Assembly (NCBI GenBank): GCA_036541255.1 | Contig: JAZHDD010000003.1 | Location: 32,436 to 96,435 of the forward strand | Length of the DNA: 64,000 nt | Origin: Paucidesulfovibrio sp036541255 | GTDB lineage: Bacteria; Desulfobacterota; Desulfovibrionia; Desulfovibrionales; Desulfovibrionaceae | Reading direction: 5' to 3' | In this document: in pieces, positions 17,113 to 24,484 of the stretch | Position numbering within the stretch: the first letter of the stretch is position 1 | Layout: each line of letters opens with the position of its first letter | Made by a program: the position numbers and the translations under genes | Notes under the pieces: model-generated | Databases searched by the model: none | Seen by the model: only the letters and a program-made list of their open reading frames with translations | What the model was told of the DNA's origin: nothing

Positions 17113-17667
17113 TTATTCCGGCTTAAGATACAGGTCCACAAGGCCCTCGGGTGGGGCCACAACGACCTTTCCCGCATCAATATCCACGTCCAGGATGAAC
17201 TCGGGCACGCCGGGCAGGAGAATTTCCCTGCCGCTTTCATGCAGAATGGCCCAGGTCAGCTGGCCTCCCGCTTCGATGAAATGTTCAAGCACCCCCAAAC
17301 AAGTGCCGTCCTCCTGCAGGACATCGAGTCCCAGAAGGTCATGCAAATAAAATTCGTCCTCGTCCAACTCGGGGAGAGTGGATTCCGGCACGAACACATC
17401 AAGCCCCCGCAAAGACTCGGCGCGTGTCCGGTCAGCCACCCCTTCCAGGGTCAGCAACATGCGGCCCTGATGCGGACGCACCGAGGCAACGCCGAAGCGG
17501 GTCGGTTTCTTGCTGCCGGAGCCAAGCAGGACGGATTCAAGCTGCGGGAACAAGGAAGGGGAGTCCGCGTAGCTTTCTACGCAGAGCTCCCCCCGAATTC
17601 CATGCGGCTTAACCACCCTGCCCACCAGCACGAGGCCGTCGTGGGCGCGGGAAGTGCTGTCACTCAT
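17113..17667 (-). CDS. rimM: 16S rRNA processing protein RimM
   Basis: 184 residues. The N-terminal RimM domain shows VGRVVKPHGIRGELCVES. The C-terminal PRC-barrel is seen as FYLHDLLGLDVLQEDG through GREILLPGVPEFILDVD. It assists 30S maturation near S19. It lies between the KH protein gene (21 bases upstream) and trmD (92 bases downstream), the standard cluster order. Confidence 0.95.
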   Translation of the reverse strand: MSDSTSRAHDGLVLVGRVVKPHGIRGELCVESYADSPSLFPQLESVLLGSGSKKPTRFGVASVRPHQGRMLLTLEGVADRTRAESLRGLDVFVPESTLPELDEDEFYLHDLLGLDVLQEDGTCLGVLEHFIEAGGQLTWAILHESGREILLPGVPEFILDVDIDAGKVVVAPPEGLVDLYLKPE

Positions 17668-17688
17668 GTACGGGACAAGCCTTTTCGG

Positions 17689-17922
17689 CTATTCTAGGAT
17701 CTCCAAAACGGCCCGCTTATGAGCCTTTGTGGAGACGGCCCCGAGCAGCGTACGCATGGCGCGAGCCGTGCGTCCCTGCTTGCCGATGACCTTGCCAAGG
17801 TCTTCCTTGGCAACCTTCAGTTCAATAACTGACGTTTGCTCGCCTTCGATCTCCGAGACCACGACGTCGTCAGGGCTGTCCACCAACGCCTTCGCGATGT
17901 ACTCGATCATCTCTCTCAGCAT
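17689..17922 (-). CDS. khpA: KH-domain RNA-binding protein (KhpA type)
   Basis: 77 residues, the usual size. It contains a single KH domain with the GxxG loop in KVIGKQGRTARAMRTLL. This small protein is encoded between rpsP and rimM in many bacteria and binds RNA, often with a KhpB/Jag partner; no such partner is in this window. Confidence 0.93.
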   Translation of the reverse strand: MLREMIEYIAKALVDSPDDVVVSEIEGEQTSVIELKVAKEDLGKVIGKQGRTARAMRTLLGAVSTKAHKRAVLEILE

Positions 17923-18012
17923 GGCTCCACCTCCGCTGTCGGCTGAAAAGGGTATGCGCGATCTGCGGGGAAGGCGAAATGCCGGGCTGCGGCAAGCAGT
18001 CCGGTCTCCGGT

Positions 18013-18249
18013 CTAGTTGGCCTGCTTCAGCAGGGAGCGCACGGTATCCGAAGGCTGTGCCCCAGTGCCGAGCCACTTCTCCAGCTTTTCCTGATCGATC
18101 TTGACCTCGGGCGGGTTGACCATAGGATTGTAATGTCCCAAGTACTCCAGAGGACGCCCGTCACGACGGCTGGCACTGTCGATGGCCACAATGCGGTAGA
18201 AGGGACGTTTCTTGGAACCCATTCGAGTCAGTCTGATTTTAAGAGCCAT
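18013..18249 (-). CDS. rpsP: 30S ribosomal protein S16
   Basis: 78 residues from the ATG at 18249 (MALKIRLTRMGSKKRPFYRI), the invariant start of S16; the longer open frame to 18327 is not used. YLGHYNP is also typical. It is part of the ffh-rpsP-khpA-rimM-trmD-rplS string. Confidence 0.97.
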   Translation of the reverse strand: MALKIRLTRMGSKKRPFYRIVAIDSASRRDGRPLEYLGHYNPMVNPPEVKIDQEKLEKWLGTGAQPSDTVRSLLKQAN

Positions 18250-18335
18250 TTCGTCTTTACCCCCAATTATCCATAGATATGTTGTTGTCACAAAAAATGC
18301 AATACCATCTGCCCTTGTCTCGGGCAAATATAACG

Positions 18336-19850
18336 TCAGCGCTTTTTACGCTGTTTCTTCCGCAACTGTTTCTTCAACTTCTTCTTTTTACGTTCCGCTT
18401 CCAGCCGCTTTGCGGACTTGGCCTGCACTGAGGACTGTTCCTCCTGCCCCATGCCTTCCATACCGGGCATGCCGCCAAGACCTTCCATTCCTGGCAGGCC
18501 GGGCATGCCACCCTTGCCGGGCATCTTGGGCAATTTGGGCATCTTGCCTTTTTTGCCGCCCATCATTGTCTGCATCATCTTGCTCATCTGTTCAAAATTC
18601 TTGATGAGCTTGTTCACGTCCGCCACCTGCATGCCGCAGCCTTTGGCGATACGTTCCTTGCGACTGGCGTTCAACAGCTTGGGCTGATGCCGCTCCTGCA
18701 TGGTCATGGAATTGATGATCGCCTCGGTGCGCGCCAATTCCTTTTCCGGCATCTGCACGTCGCCGAGTTTCTTCATCACTCCGCCCATGCCCGGAATGAG
18801 CTTGAGCAATCCTTCCATGGAGCCGAGCTTCTTCAGCCGACGCATGTTGCTGCGGAAGTCCTCCAGATCGAACTGGGCCTTCTGCATTTTCTTGGCCATG
18901 GCCGCGGCTTCGTCCTCGTCAAAGGCGGTCTGCGCCTTTTCGATCAGAGTCAACACGTCGCCCATGCCCAGGATGCGCGAAGCCACGCGATCCGGGTGGA
19001 ACAATTCCATGTCCGTGAGCTTCTCGCCCATGCCCACGAATTTGACGCTCTTGCCGGTCACGGACTTGATGGACAGGGCCGCACCGCCACGGGCATCGCC
19101 GTCCATCTTGGTCAGGACCACGCCGCTCACGTCCAGGCGCTCGTTGAAACTCTCGGCCACGGTCACGGCATCCTGGCCGGTCATGGCGTCGGCAACGAAC
19201 AGGATTTCCTGCGGCGCGCAGGCCTGCTTGATGGCGGACAGCTCCTGCATCAGAAGCTCGTCCACGTGCAATCGGCCCGCCGTGTCAAAAAGAATCGCAT
19301 CGCAGCCGGCTTCCGCCGAAGCCTTCAGCGCGTCCCGGCAAATATCCACGGGGTTCATCTCCGTGGTTGCCGGGTAGAAGGGCATGTCGATCTGCTTGGC
19401 CAGGGTCTGCAATTGATCAATGGCCGCAGGCCGATACACGTCCGCAGGCACGAGGTAGGGCTTGAAGCCCTGCTTGCGCAGCCAGACCGCGATTTTGCCC
19501 GAGGAGGTGGTCTTACCCGAACCCTGCAGGCCGACCATCATGATCTTGAGCGGTCGGGGGCCGCCCAGGTCCAGCCCTTTCTGTTCGCCGCCGAGCAGCT
19601 GCACCAGCTCCTCGTGGACGATCTTGACCACTTGTTGGCCGGGGTCGAGTCCCTTGATCACATCCTCGCCCAGCGCGCGATCCTGGATTTGATCGACGAA
19701 CTGCTTGACGACCTTGAAGTTGACGTCGGCCTCCAAAAGGGCGAGTCGGACCTCGCGCAGGCCAGCCTGGATATTGGTTTCATCCAGACGGGCCTGACCC
19801 CTGATCTTTTTGAAGGCTCCAGTCAGCCGGTCTGACAGACTGTCGAACAA
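18336..19850 (-). CDS. ffh: Signal recognition particle protein Ffh
   Basis: 504 residues. The N domain (1-90) is followed by the GTPase G domain, with GLQGSGKTTSSGKIA near residue 110, DTAGR, TKMDGDARGG and the closing GMGE motif. The M domain (about 300-504) ends in a Met/Gly/Pro-rich stretch and a very basic tail. The Met-rich part forms the signal-peptide groove with 4.5S RNA. It targets membrane proteins co-translationally through FtsY. It heads the translation gene string. The minus-strand leader shows an extended -10-like TGCGATAAT around 19920-19935. Confidence 0.97.
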   Translation of the reverse strand: MFDSLSDRLTGAFKKIRGQARLDETNIQAGLREVRLALLEADVNFKVVKQFVDQIQDRALGEDVIKGLDPGQQVVKIVHEELVQLLGGEQKGLDLGGPRPLKIMMVGLQGSGKTTSSGKIAVWLRKQGFKPYLVPADVYRPAAIDQLQTLAKQIDMPFYPATTEMNPVDICRDALKASAEAGCDAILFDTAGRLHVDELLMQELSAIKQACAPQEILFVADAMTGQDAVTVAESFNERLDVSGVVLTKMDGDARGGAALSIKSVTGKSVKFVGMGEKLTDMELFHPDRVASRILGMGDVLTLIEKAQTAFDEDEAAAMAKKMQKAQFDLEDFRSNMRRLKKLGSMEGLLKLIPGMGGVMKKLGDVQMPEKELARTEAIINSMTMQERHQPKLLNASRKERIAKGCGMQVADVNKLIKNFEQMSKMMQTMMGGKKGKMPKLPKMPGKGGMPGLPGMEGLGGMPGMEGMGQEEQSSVQAKSAKRLEAERKKKKLKKQLRKKQRKKR

Positions 19851-19958
19851 ATTGTTTCCTCCGGGTGTCGCTGCGCCCGCTTGCCGGGGGCAGTCAAAGG
19901 GACTGTGTGTTAAAGGAGATATTATCGCAAGTCAAGAGCCATGAATGGGGCAGGGGTA

Positions 19959-19986
19959 TTGACACGCCGGACCGGGGTCGGATATT
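19959..19986 (+). promoter_or_regulatory. Promoter for the riboswitch transcript
   Basis: A consensus TTGACA at 19959-19964 is followed after 16 bases by GATATT (19981-19986). The predicted start, near 19993, is just before the aptamer. It faces away from ffh. Confidence 0.6.
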
Positions 19987-20002
19987 GGGAATGCACGTTC
20001 TT

Positions 20003-20110
20003 TGTCCTTTCATTAGAGAGTGGCGCGAGAGATTCGGCTCTATGACCGCCACGGCAACCTGCGACGAAGCAAGGTGCCAAAGCCGACCCGCAAGGGAACG
20101 ATGTGGGAGC
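20003..20110 (+). ncRNA. SAM-I (S-box) type riboswitch aptamer
   Basis: The S-box hallmarks appear in order. P2 is GTGGCG (20020-20025) pairing with CGCCAC (20047-20052), immediately followed by GGCAACC. P3 is CCTGC (20058-20062) pairing with GCAAGG (20069-20074), followed by GGTGCCAAAGCC. P4 is a CCC-GCAA-GGG tetraloop. P1 is CATT (20011-20014) with GATG (20100-20103). The P2-loop GGCT (20036-20039) can pair with AGCC (20081-20084), the known SAM-I pseudoknot. SAM binding should stabilise P1. The nearest downstream gene is a 143-residue orphan, not a methionine gene. A covariance-model search would settle the subclass. Confidence 0.85.
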
Positions 20111-20127
20111 CCTACTCCAACACCAGC

Positions 20128-20157
20128 GACCTCTCCTTTGCGAGAGGTCTTGTTTTT
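20128..20157 (+). terminator. Riboswitch expression-platform terminator
   Basis: The stem gacctctc/gagaggtc with a 6-base loop is followed by TTGTTTTT. GGGAG at 20105-20109, next to the P1 3' strand, can pair with CTCTC (20131-20135) as an anti-terminator. That gives the usual logic: SAM present means P1 forms and transcription stops. Confidence 0.85.
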
Positions 20158-20281
20158 CCGGTCTGGGCGACCGGGAAGTGGAGAACGGCAGGAAGTGGGG
20201 GATTTGTTGCGATTGCTCCCCACCATAAAACAACGCTAAAACGCTGAGGGTTGCCCACCCTCCCCGGCAAGGAGAAGCACC

Positions 20282-20713
20282 ATGCCAATCAAGATCATTT
20301 CCCCGGAATCCGTTGTCGACACGGAGCGGCTCGGCCTGCTCTACCTGGAAACGTCCGAAGGTTCCGTGACCGTGACCGGCCCGGTCCGGGCCATGCCCTC
20401 TCCGGGCAAGGAACGCAGCATTCCCGAAGACGCGGTGACCTTCCGCCTGGAAAAGAACGACGCACGGGAATACAGCTTTTACATCAACGGCATGGCCAAA
20501 CGCATCGTCATTCGCCGCACACCCGGTCCCGGCCGCTTTGCCGTGCGCGAAATCTCCCTGCCCCCGGATCGTCCCGTGGTCCTGCTCGTGGAAAACCTGG
20601 ACCAGATCGAGCCTGAAGGGTTGGCCAGCCTGGCCCGGATGGTGGACGGCCTGGGCCGCCCCCCCCTGCTCTGCCCAGGCAGCGCCCTGGCCGTGTTTGA
20701 ATCCGGGGAGTAA
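20282..20713 (+). CDS. Orphan protein controlled by the SAM riboswitch
   Basis: 143 residues with AAGGAG seven bases before the ATG. It is a soluble-looking protein with no signal peptide, membrane helix or cofactor motif. The sequence suggests an N-terminal beta-rich part (residues about 15-75), a basic strand KRIVIRR and a C-terminal alpha/beta part (VVLLVENLDQIEPEGLA). I do not recognise the family. It is the only gene between the riboswitch terminator and the next terminator (20736-20772), so it forms a single-gene SAM-responsive unit. A role in methionine or SAM metabolism, methylation or sulfur assimilation is suggested by context only. Confidence 0.8.
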   Translation: MPIKIISPESVVDTERLGLLYLETSEGSVTVTGPVRAMPSPGKERSIPEDAVTFRLEKNDAREYSFYINGMAKRIVIRRTPGPGRFAVREISLPPDRPVVLLVENLDQIEPEGLASLARMVDGLGRPPLLCPGSALAVFESGE

Positions 20714-20735
20714 TCCCACGTTTCCCTTGAAATGA

Positions 20736-20772
20736 AGCAGGGCGGCCATTGAGGGCCGCCCTGCTTTTTTTT
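20736..20772 (+). terminator. Strong intrinsic terminator
   Basis: A perfect 12-bp stem (agcagggcggcc / ggccgccctgct) with a 6-base loop is followed by eight T residues. It ends the orphan gene. A small ggcc-ttac-ggcc hairpin next to it (20784-20795) may serve the chemoreceptor gene from the other side. Confidence 0.93.
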
Positions 20773-20798
20773 CTGTTTTCGGCCTTACGGCCAACGCT

Positions 20799-22997
20799 CT
20801 AATATCGACCGAACTCGTCGCCATCCAGGGAGATAATGTCCTCGGGAGTCACCGTGTCGGAACCTCCTGCGGACCGAGGCGCGCTCCAGGCGTCCTGGGC
20901 CGGACGATTGGGCTGCGACTTGGACTGCGGCTTGGATTGGGGCTTGGAGCCAGGCAGGGCCGCCGAAGGACGACGCGGTTCTCCACCGGACAAGGCCCGG
21001 GAAGCCGACGGAGGCAGTTGACGGCCACCGGCCTTGTCGCTCAGGCGGAACCGGCCCACAAGGCGGCGCATTTCCACGGCCTGGCTGGAAAGCTCTTCCG
21101 AAGCGGAAGCGGTTTCCTCGGCATTGGCCGTATTCTGCTGGGTGACTTGGTCAATCTGGCCCAGTCCCTGGTTGATCTGTCCCACGCCCTTGGCCTGTTC
21201 GTCGCTGGCTGCGGCAATATCGGCCACGAGATCGGCCAGCTTGCCTGCCCGGCTCACGATCTGTTCCAGAGACTCGGACGTTTGCGAAGCAATCTCCGCG
21301 CCCTTGGTCACGGTGGCCACAGAACCCTCAATCAGCTCGGCGGTTTCCTGGGCAGCCTTGGCGCTGCGCGAGGCAAGGTTGCGCACTTCCTCGGCCACGA
21401 CCGCAAAACCCTTGCCATGGCGCCCGGCCCGGGCCGCCTCAACCGCCGCGTTCAACGCCAGCAGGTTGGTCTGGAAGGCGATTTCGTCGATGACCTTGAT
21501 GATCTTGCTGATGGCCTGGCTCGAATCGTTGATCTCGCTCATGGCCTTGACCATGTTCTGCATTTCGCGGTTGCCGCCATCAGCGGAATCCCGCGCTTCC
21601 GAGGCCAGACGGCTGGCCTGGGAGGCGTTCTCGGCGTTGATGCGCGTCTGCGAGCTGATTTCCGTCACCGAGCTGGTGATCTCTTCCAGGGAGGAAGCCT
21701 GTTCAGTGGCCCCCTGCGACAAGGCCTGGCTGGACTCGGACACCTGGCCTGAGCCGTCCTGGACCTGTTCGGCAGCAGCACCGATCTGACTGATGATGTC
21801 GTTGAGGCTGTGCACCATGGTTTCCAGGGCCCGGCCAAGCCGGTCCTTTTCCGAGGACACGCTCACGCTGCGGGTCAAATCGCCCTCGGCAATGGCCTGG
21901 GCAAGCTCCGCACGTTGCCGCTGCGCCTTGACCATGGTTTCCAGGCCACGCGCCAAATCCCCCATTTCGTCAGTACCCGCCAACAGCTCCAAGGGAACGT
22001 CACGATCCACGTTGCCCACGGACAATTCCTGCAGATGGGAAACCGCACTGGACAGGGTCTTGGTGATGCGACCGACAAAGAAGAGGATCACGAAGGCCGC
22101 GATGATCACGGTGATCAGGCCGCCGAGCATGGAGAAGTTGCGCACCGTCACCAGCGGCGCAAGCAGCTCGTCCAGCGGCGCGGTCACGGCTACGAGCCAG
22201 CCCGTGCTGCCAACCTCGCTGAACCCCATGAGCTTCCACTGGTTCTGCTTGTCGAACCAGTACTTGTAGGTGCCATTGCGCTCGTTGAGCATGACCTTGC
22301 CGAAATCCGAATCGCTGATGTCCAACTTGAGGATGAAGTCCGGGTTGGGGTGAGCGATAATCAGGCCCTTGCCGTTGCTGACAAAGGCGTAGCCATTGTC
22401 CCCGACCTCAATGCTGGAGATAAAGGCTTTGGTCAAGTAGTCCAATTCGACCACGCCGACAAGGGCTCCAAGGACCTTTCCCGTCCCGTCCGCAACCGGG
22501 GCCGCAACGATAAACACGGGCTTTCCCGTGACCTTGCTGATTACAGGCTCGGAAATGTTTGGCTCGCCTCGCATCGCTGTCCGAAAATACTCGCGGTCAC
22601 CAACATTCAGGTCCTGACGCCCGCCTTCTGCGTCGGCAACGGCCTTCCCTGTCGCGTCCACCACGTACAAGGCAGAAAGAAAAGCATAATCCTTGTGCTT
22701 TCCGGAAAGATCCCTGACCGCTTGTTCATAAGCAAACGGCTGCTCGTTGAGCAGATTCGCAAAATCCGGATTCTTGGCCCAGTTGGCGAGGTCCAGTTTA
22801 CTCCGCTGCAACCATTCATCCAAAGAACCGGCGGCACCGTGCGCCTTTGCCTTGACTCCGCCACTTATCTCCGCCTCCATGAGGTCGGCCGACTTGGTAT
22901 AGGTGAAGACCTGAATGGCCGCGATACCGAGGATGACCACCGTGAGGATGGGCAGGAGCAACTTGCCGCGTACCTTGAGATGTAATCCAAGCTTCAT
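20799..22997 (-). CDS. Methyl-accepting chemotaxis protein with dCACHE sensor
   Basis: 732 residues. The ATG at 22997 is preferred over 23003 because the GAGGGGG site lies 7-8 bases before it. TM1 is at about 12-32 and a periplasmic dCACHE domain at about 35-285 (GDREYFRTAMRGEPNIS, VGVVELDYLTKAFI, WLVAVTAPLDELLAP). TM2 is at about 295-317, followed by HAMP. The signalling domain has the hairpin tip DEIAFQTNLLALNAAVEAARAG. The C-terminal tail is long, Pro/Ser/Gln-rich and ends EFGRY, without the NWETF CheR-tethering pentapeptide. It is encoded 18 bases after the REC-phosphatase gene, suggesting a shared transcript. Confidence 0.95.
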   Translation of the reverse strand: MKLGLHLKVRGKLLLPILTVVILGIAAIQVFTYTKSADLMEAEISGGVKAKAHGAAGSLDEWLQRSKLDLANWAKNPDFANLLNEQPFAYEQAVRDLSGKHKDYAFLSALYVVDATGKAVADAEGGRQDLNVGDREYFRTAMRGEPNISEPVISKVTGKPVFIVAAPVADGTGKVLGALVGVVELDYLTKAFISSIEVGDNGYAFVSNGKGLIIAHPNPDFILKLDISDSDFGKVMLNERNGTYKYWFDKQNQWKLMGFSEVGSTGWLVAVTAPLDELLAPLVTVRNFSMLGGLITVIIAAFVILFFVGRITKTLSSAVSHLQELSVGNVDRDVPLELLAGTDEMGDLARGLETMVKAQRQRAELAQAIAEGDLTRSVSVSSEKDRLGRALETMVHSLNDIISQIGAAAEQVQDGSGQVSESSQALSQGATEQASSLEEITSSVTEISSQTRINAENASQASRLASEARDSADGGNREMQNMVKAMSEINDSSQAISKIIKVIDEIAFQTNLLALNAAVEAARAGRHGKGFAVVAEEVRNLASRSAKAAQETAELIEGSVATVTKGAEIASQTSESLEQIVSRAGKLADLVADIAAASDEQAKGVGQINQGLGQIDQVTQQNTANAEETASASEELSSQAVEMRRLVGRFRLSDKAGGRQLPPSASRALSGGEPRRPSAALPGSKPQSKPQSKSQPNRPAQDAWSAPRSAGGSDTVTPEDIISLDGDEFGRY

Positions 22998-23015
22998 GTG
23001 CATTCCCCCTCTAGA

Positions 23016-24323
23016 TTATTGATGCTGACTCGCTTCGGAATCAGCGCCCCTCTGTTCCCCTTCCGTCTGCCGCAGCAGCGGAGGTATTTCCAAGCCAAGC
23101 AGAAGCATGTCGTCCGACTGGCGGTAGCGGCAGAAGCTTCTGCCAAACCGCCAGACATTGTTGACGTGTTCGCTCAAATCGGCATCGCCGTAGATCTCGA
23201 GGGCCCGCATCAGGCCCCTCTCGCCCAACACATGCCGCACCCCTGACGGCCCATCCACGTTGTGGGCATTGAGCAACCCATCGGTATACAGGAACAGACG
23301 ATCCCCCTGCTCCAATTCCAGTTCCACCGGTTCAAATTCCACTTCCGTCAGCAGCCCCAGGACCGATCCCGATGCCACGACGCTTTCGGCCTGGCCCATG
23401 CCCCGGCGGTACAGCAACAGACGCGGATGCCCGGCGGAAACCACGCGGGCCCTGCCGCGCATCAGATCCAAGTGGACAAATATCGCCGTGACCATGCGTT
23501 CTTCACTGCTGTTGATGAGCAGTTCCCTGTTCAGGTCCCTGAAAAAATCCTCGCCGGAACCACCCATGCGGCAATGTTCATCAAACTGGCTTTTGATGAG
23601 CACGGTCTGGTAGGAAGATGCCAAGTCATGGCCGGCCACGTCCGCCACCATCACGTCGCAGCCCAAAGGGCTGTCGCACACGCCCAGATAATCGCCGCCC
23701 AGATCCCGGTAAGGACGGGAGCGATAGTCGAGAGGCACGCGGAACGCCTTTTTGTCCACGTTCATCAGGTCCGTGTAGGTCCTTACCGCGCGCTCCATTT
23801 CCCCGCGCAAATCCTTGAGGTCGCGTCGATAGGCCTGCACCTCGCGGCCCAACCGCAAGTTGGCCTGGCGCAGGTGTTGTTCCTCCTGATTCCTGGCCTG
23901 GACCACAATCCGCTTTTTCTCCAGAACCTGAGCCACCTTTTCCTGGACTTCGTCGGGCTCGAACGGCTTGGAAAGAAAATCGTCACATCCGAGCCGCAAC
24001 AGTTCGATAAGCATTTCCTTGTCGCCATGACCTGTGATCACGACCACGGGAAGTTCGCTCCCCGCTTCGTCCAGGCGGCGTATCAAGTCCATGCCGTTCA
24101 TGACCGGCATCTGAATGTCGGTGATGAGCAAATCAACCTCATCCCCTTGGGCCCGCAGCAACGTAAGGCGGTCCAAAGCCTCTTTCCCGTCCGCGACCTG
24201 GGTTATTCGGTAGCCCTTATTCTTGAGCACGAAGGAAAGCGAAAGACGCAGCCCTGCATCGTCTTCCGCTATAAGAATATGTTCCTGCATCTTTCTGTCG
24301 CCTTGAACGATTTCTGGTTCCAT
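23016..24323 (-). CDS. Response regulator with SpoIIE-type PP2C phosphatase output
   Basis: 435 residues from an ATG with AGGAAAGG just upstream. The receiver is at about 13-135, with phospho-acceptor Asp69 in LLITDIQMPVMNG and Lys in FLSKPFEP. A coiled-coil linker (about 140-190) leads to a PP2C/SpoIIE domain (about 195-420), with metal-site motifs GGDYLG, MVADVAGHDLAS, LFLYTDGLLNA and the final SDDMLLLGLE. Such RsbU/HsbR-like proteins dephosphorylate an anti-sigma-factor antagonist when phosphorylated; no STAS protein is nearby. It may share a transcript with the chemoreceptor. The upstream region has a perfect palindrome (24418-24438). Confidence 0.93.
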   Translation of the reverse strand: MEPEIVQGDRKMQEHILIAEDDAGLRLSLSFVLKNKGYRITQVADGKEALDRLTLLRAQGDEVDLLITDIQMPVMNGMDLIRRLDEAGSELPVVVITGHGDKEMLIELLRLGCDDFLSKPFEPDEVQEKVAQVLEKKRIVVQARNQEEQHLRQANLRLGREVQAYRRDLKDLRGEMERAVRTYTDLMNVDKKAFRVPLDYRSRPYRDLGGDYLGVCDSPLGCDVMVADVAGHDLASSYQTVLIKSQFDEHCRMGGSGEDFFRDLNRELLINSSEERMVTAIFVHLDLMRGRARVVSAGHPRLLLYRRGMGQAESVVASGSVLGLLTEVEFEPVELELEQGDRLFLYTDGLLNAHNVDGPSGVRHVLGERGLMRALEIYGDADLSEHVNNVWRFGRSFCRYRQSDDMLLLGLEIPPLLRQTEGEQRGADSEASQHQ

Positions 24324-24417
24324 ACCTTTCCTATACTCAAAGGAGTAGGACGTAACAAGCTTTTAACATTATTTTGCATGGAGAATTCAACACGGATGAA
24401 AACACATGCGGCGAGAG

Positions 24418-24438
24418 CCTGTTACGAATCGTAACAGG
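24418..24438. promoter_or_regulatory. Perfect 21-bp palindrome, candidate operator
   Basis: Arms cctgttacga and tcgtaacagg flank a single A. A half-site, CGTAACA, recurs near 24351. No T run follows, so an operator for the 23016-24323 gene is more likely than a terminator. The surrounding 24324-24484 is AT-rich and has no gene. The centre ACGAATCGT recurs in the flp upstream region (33434-33442). Confidence 0.6.
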
Positions 24439-24484
24439 TTTCACAGAAGCATAAATATATAAAACGATTATTATGAGAAAAGAA

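Noticed and set aside
20020..20247. 75-residue plus-strand frame between ffh and the orphan gene
   Set aside because: It overlaps the SAM-I aptamer and terminator, whose RNA pairing explains the sequence better; no ribosome site.
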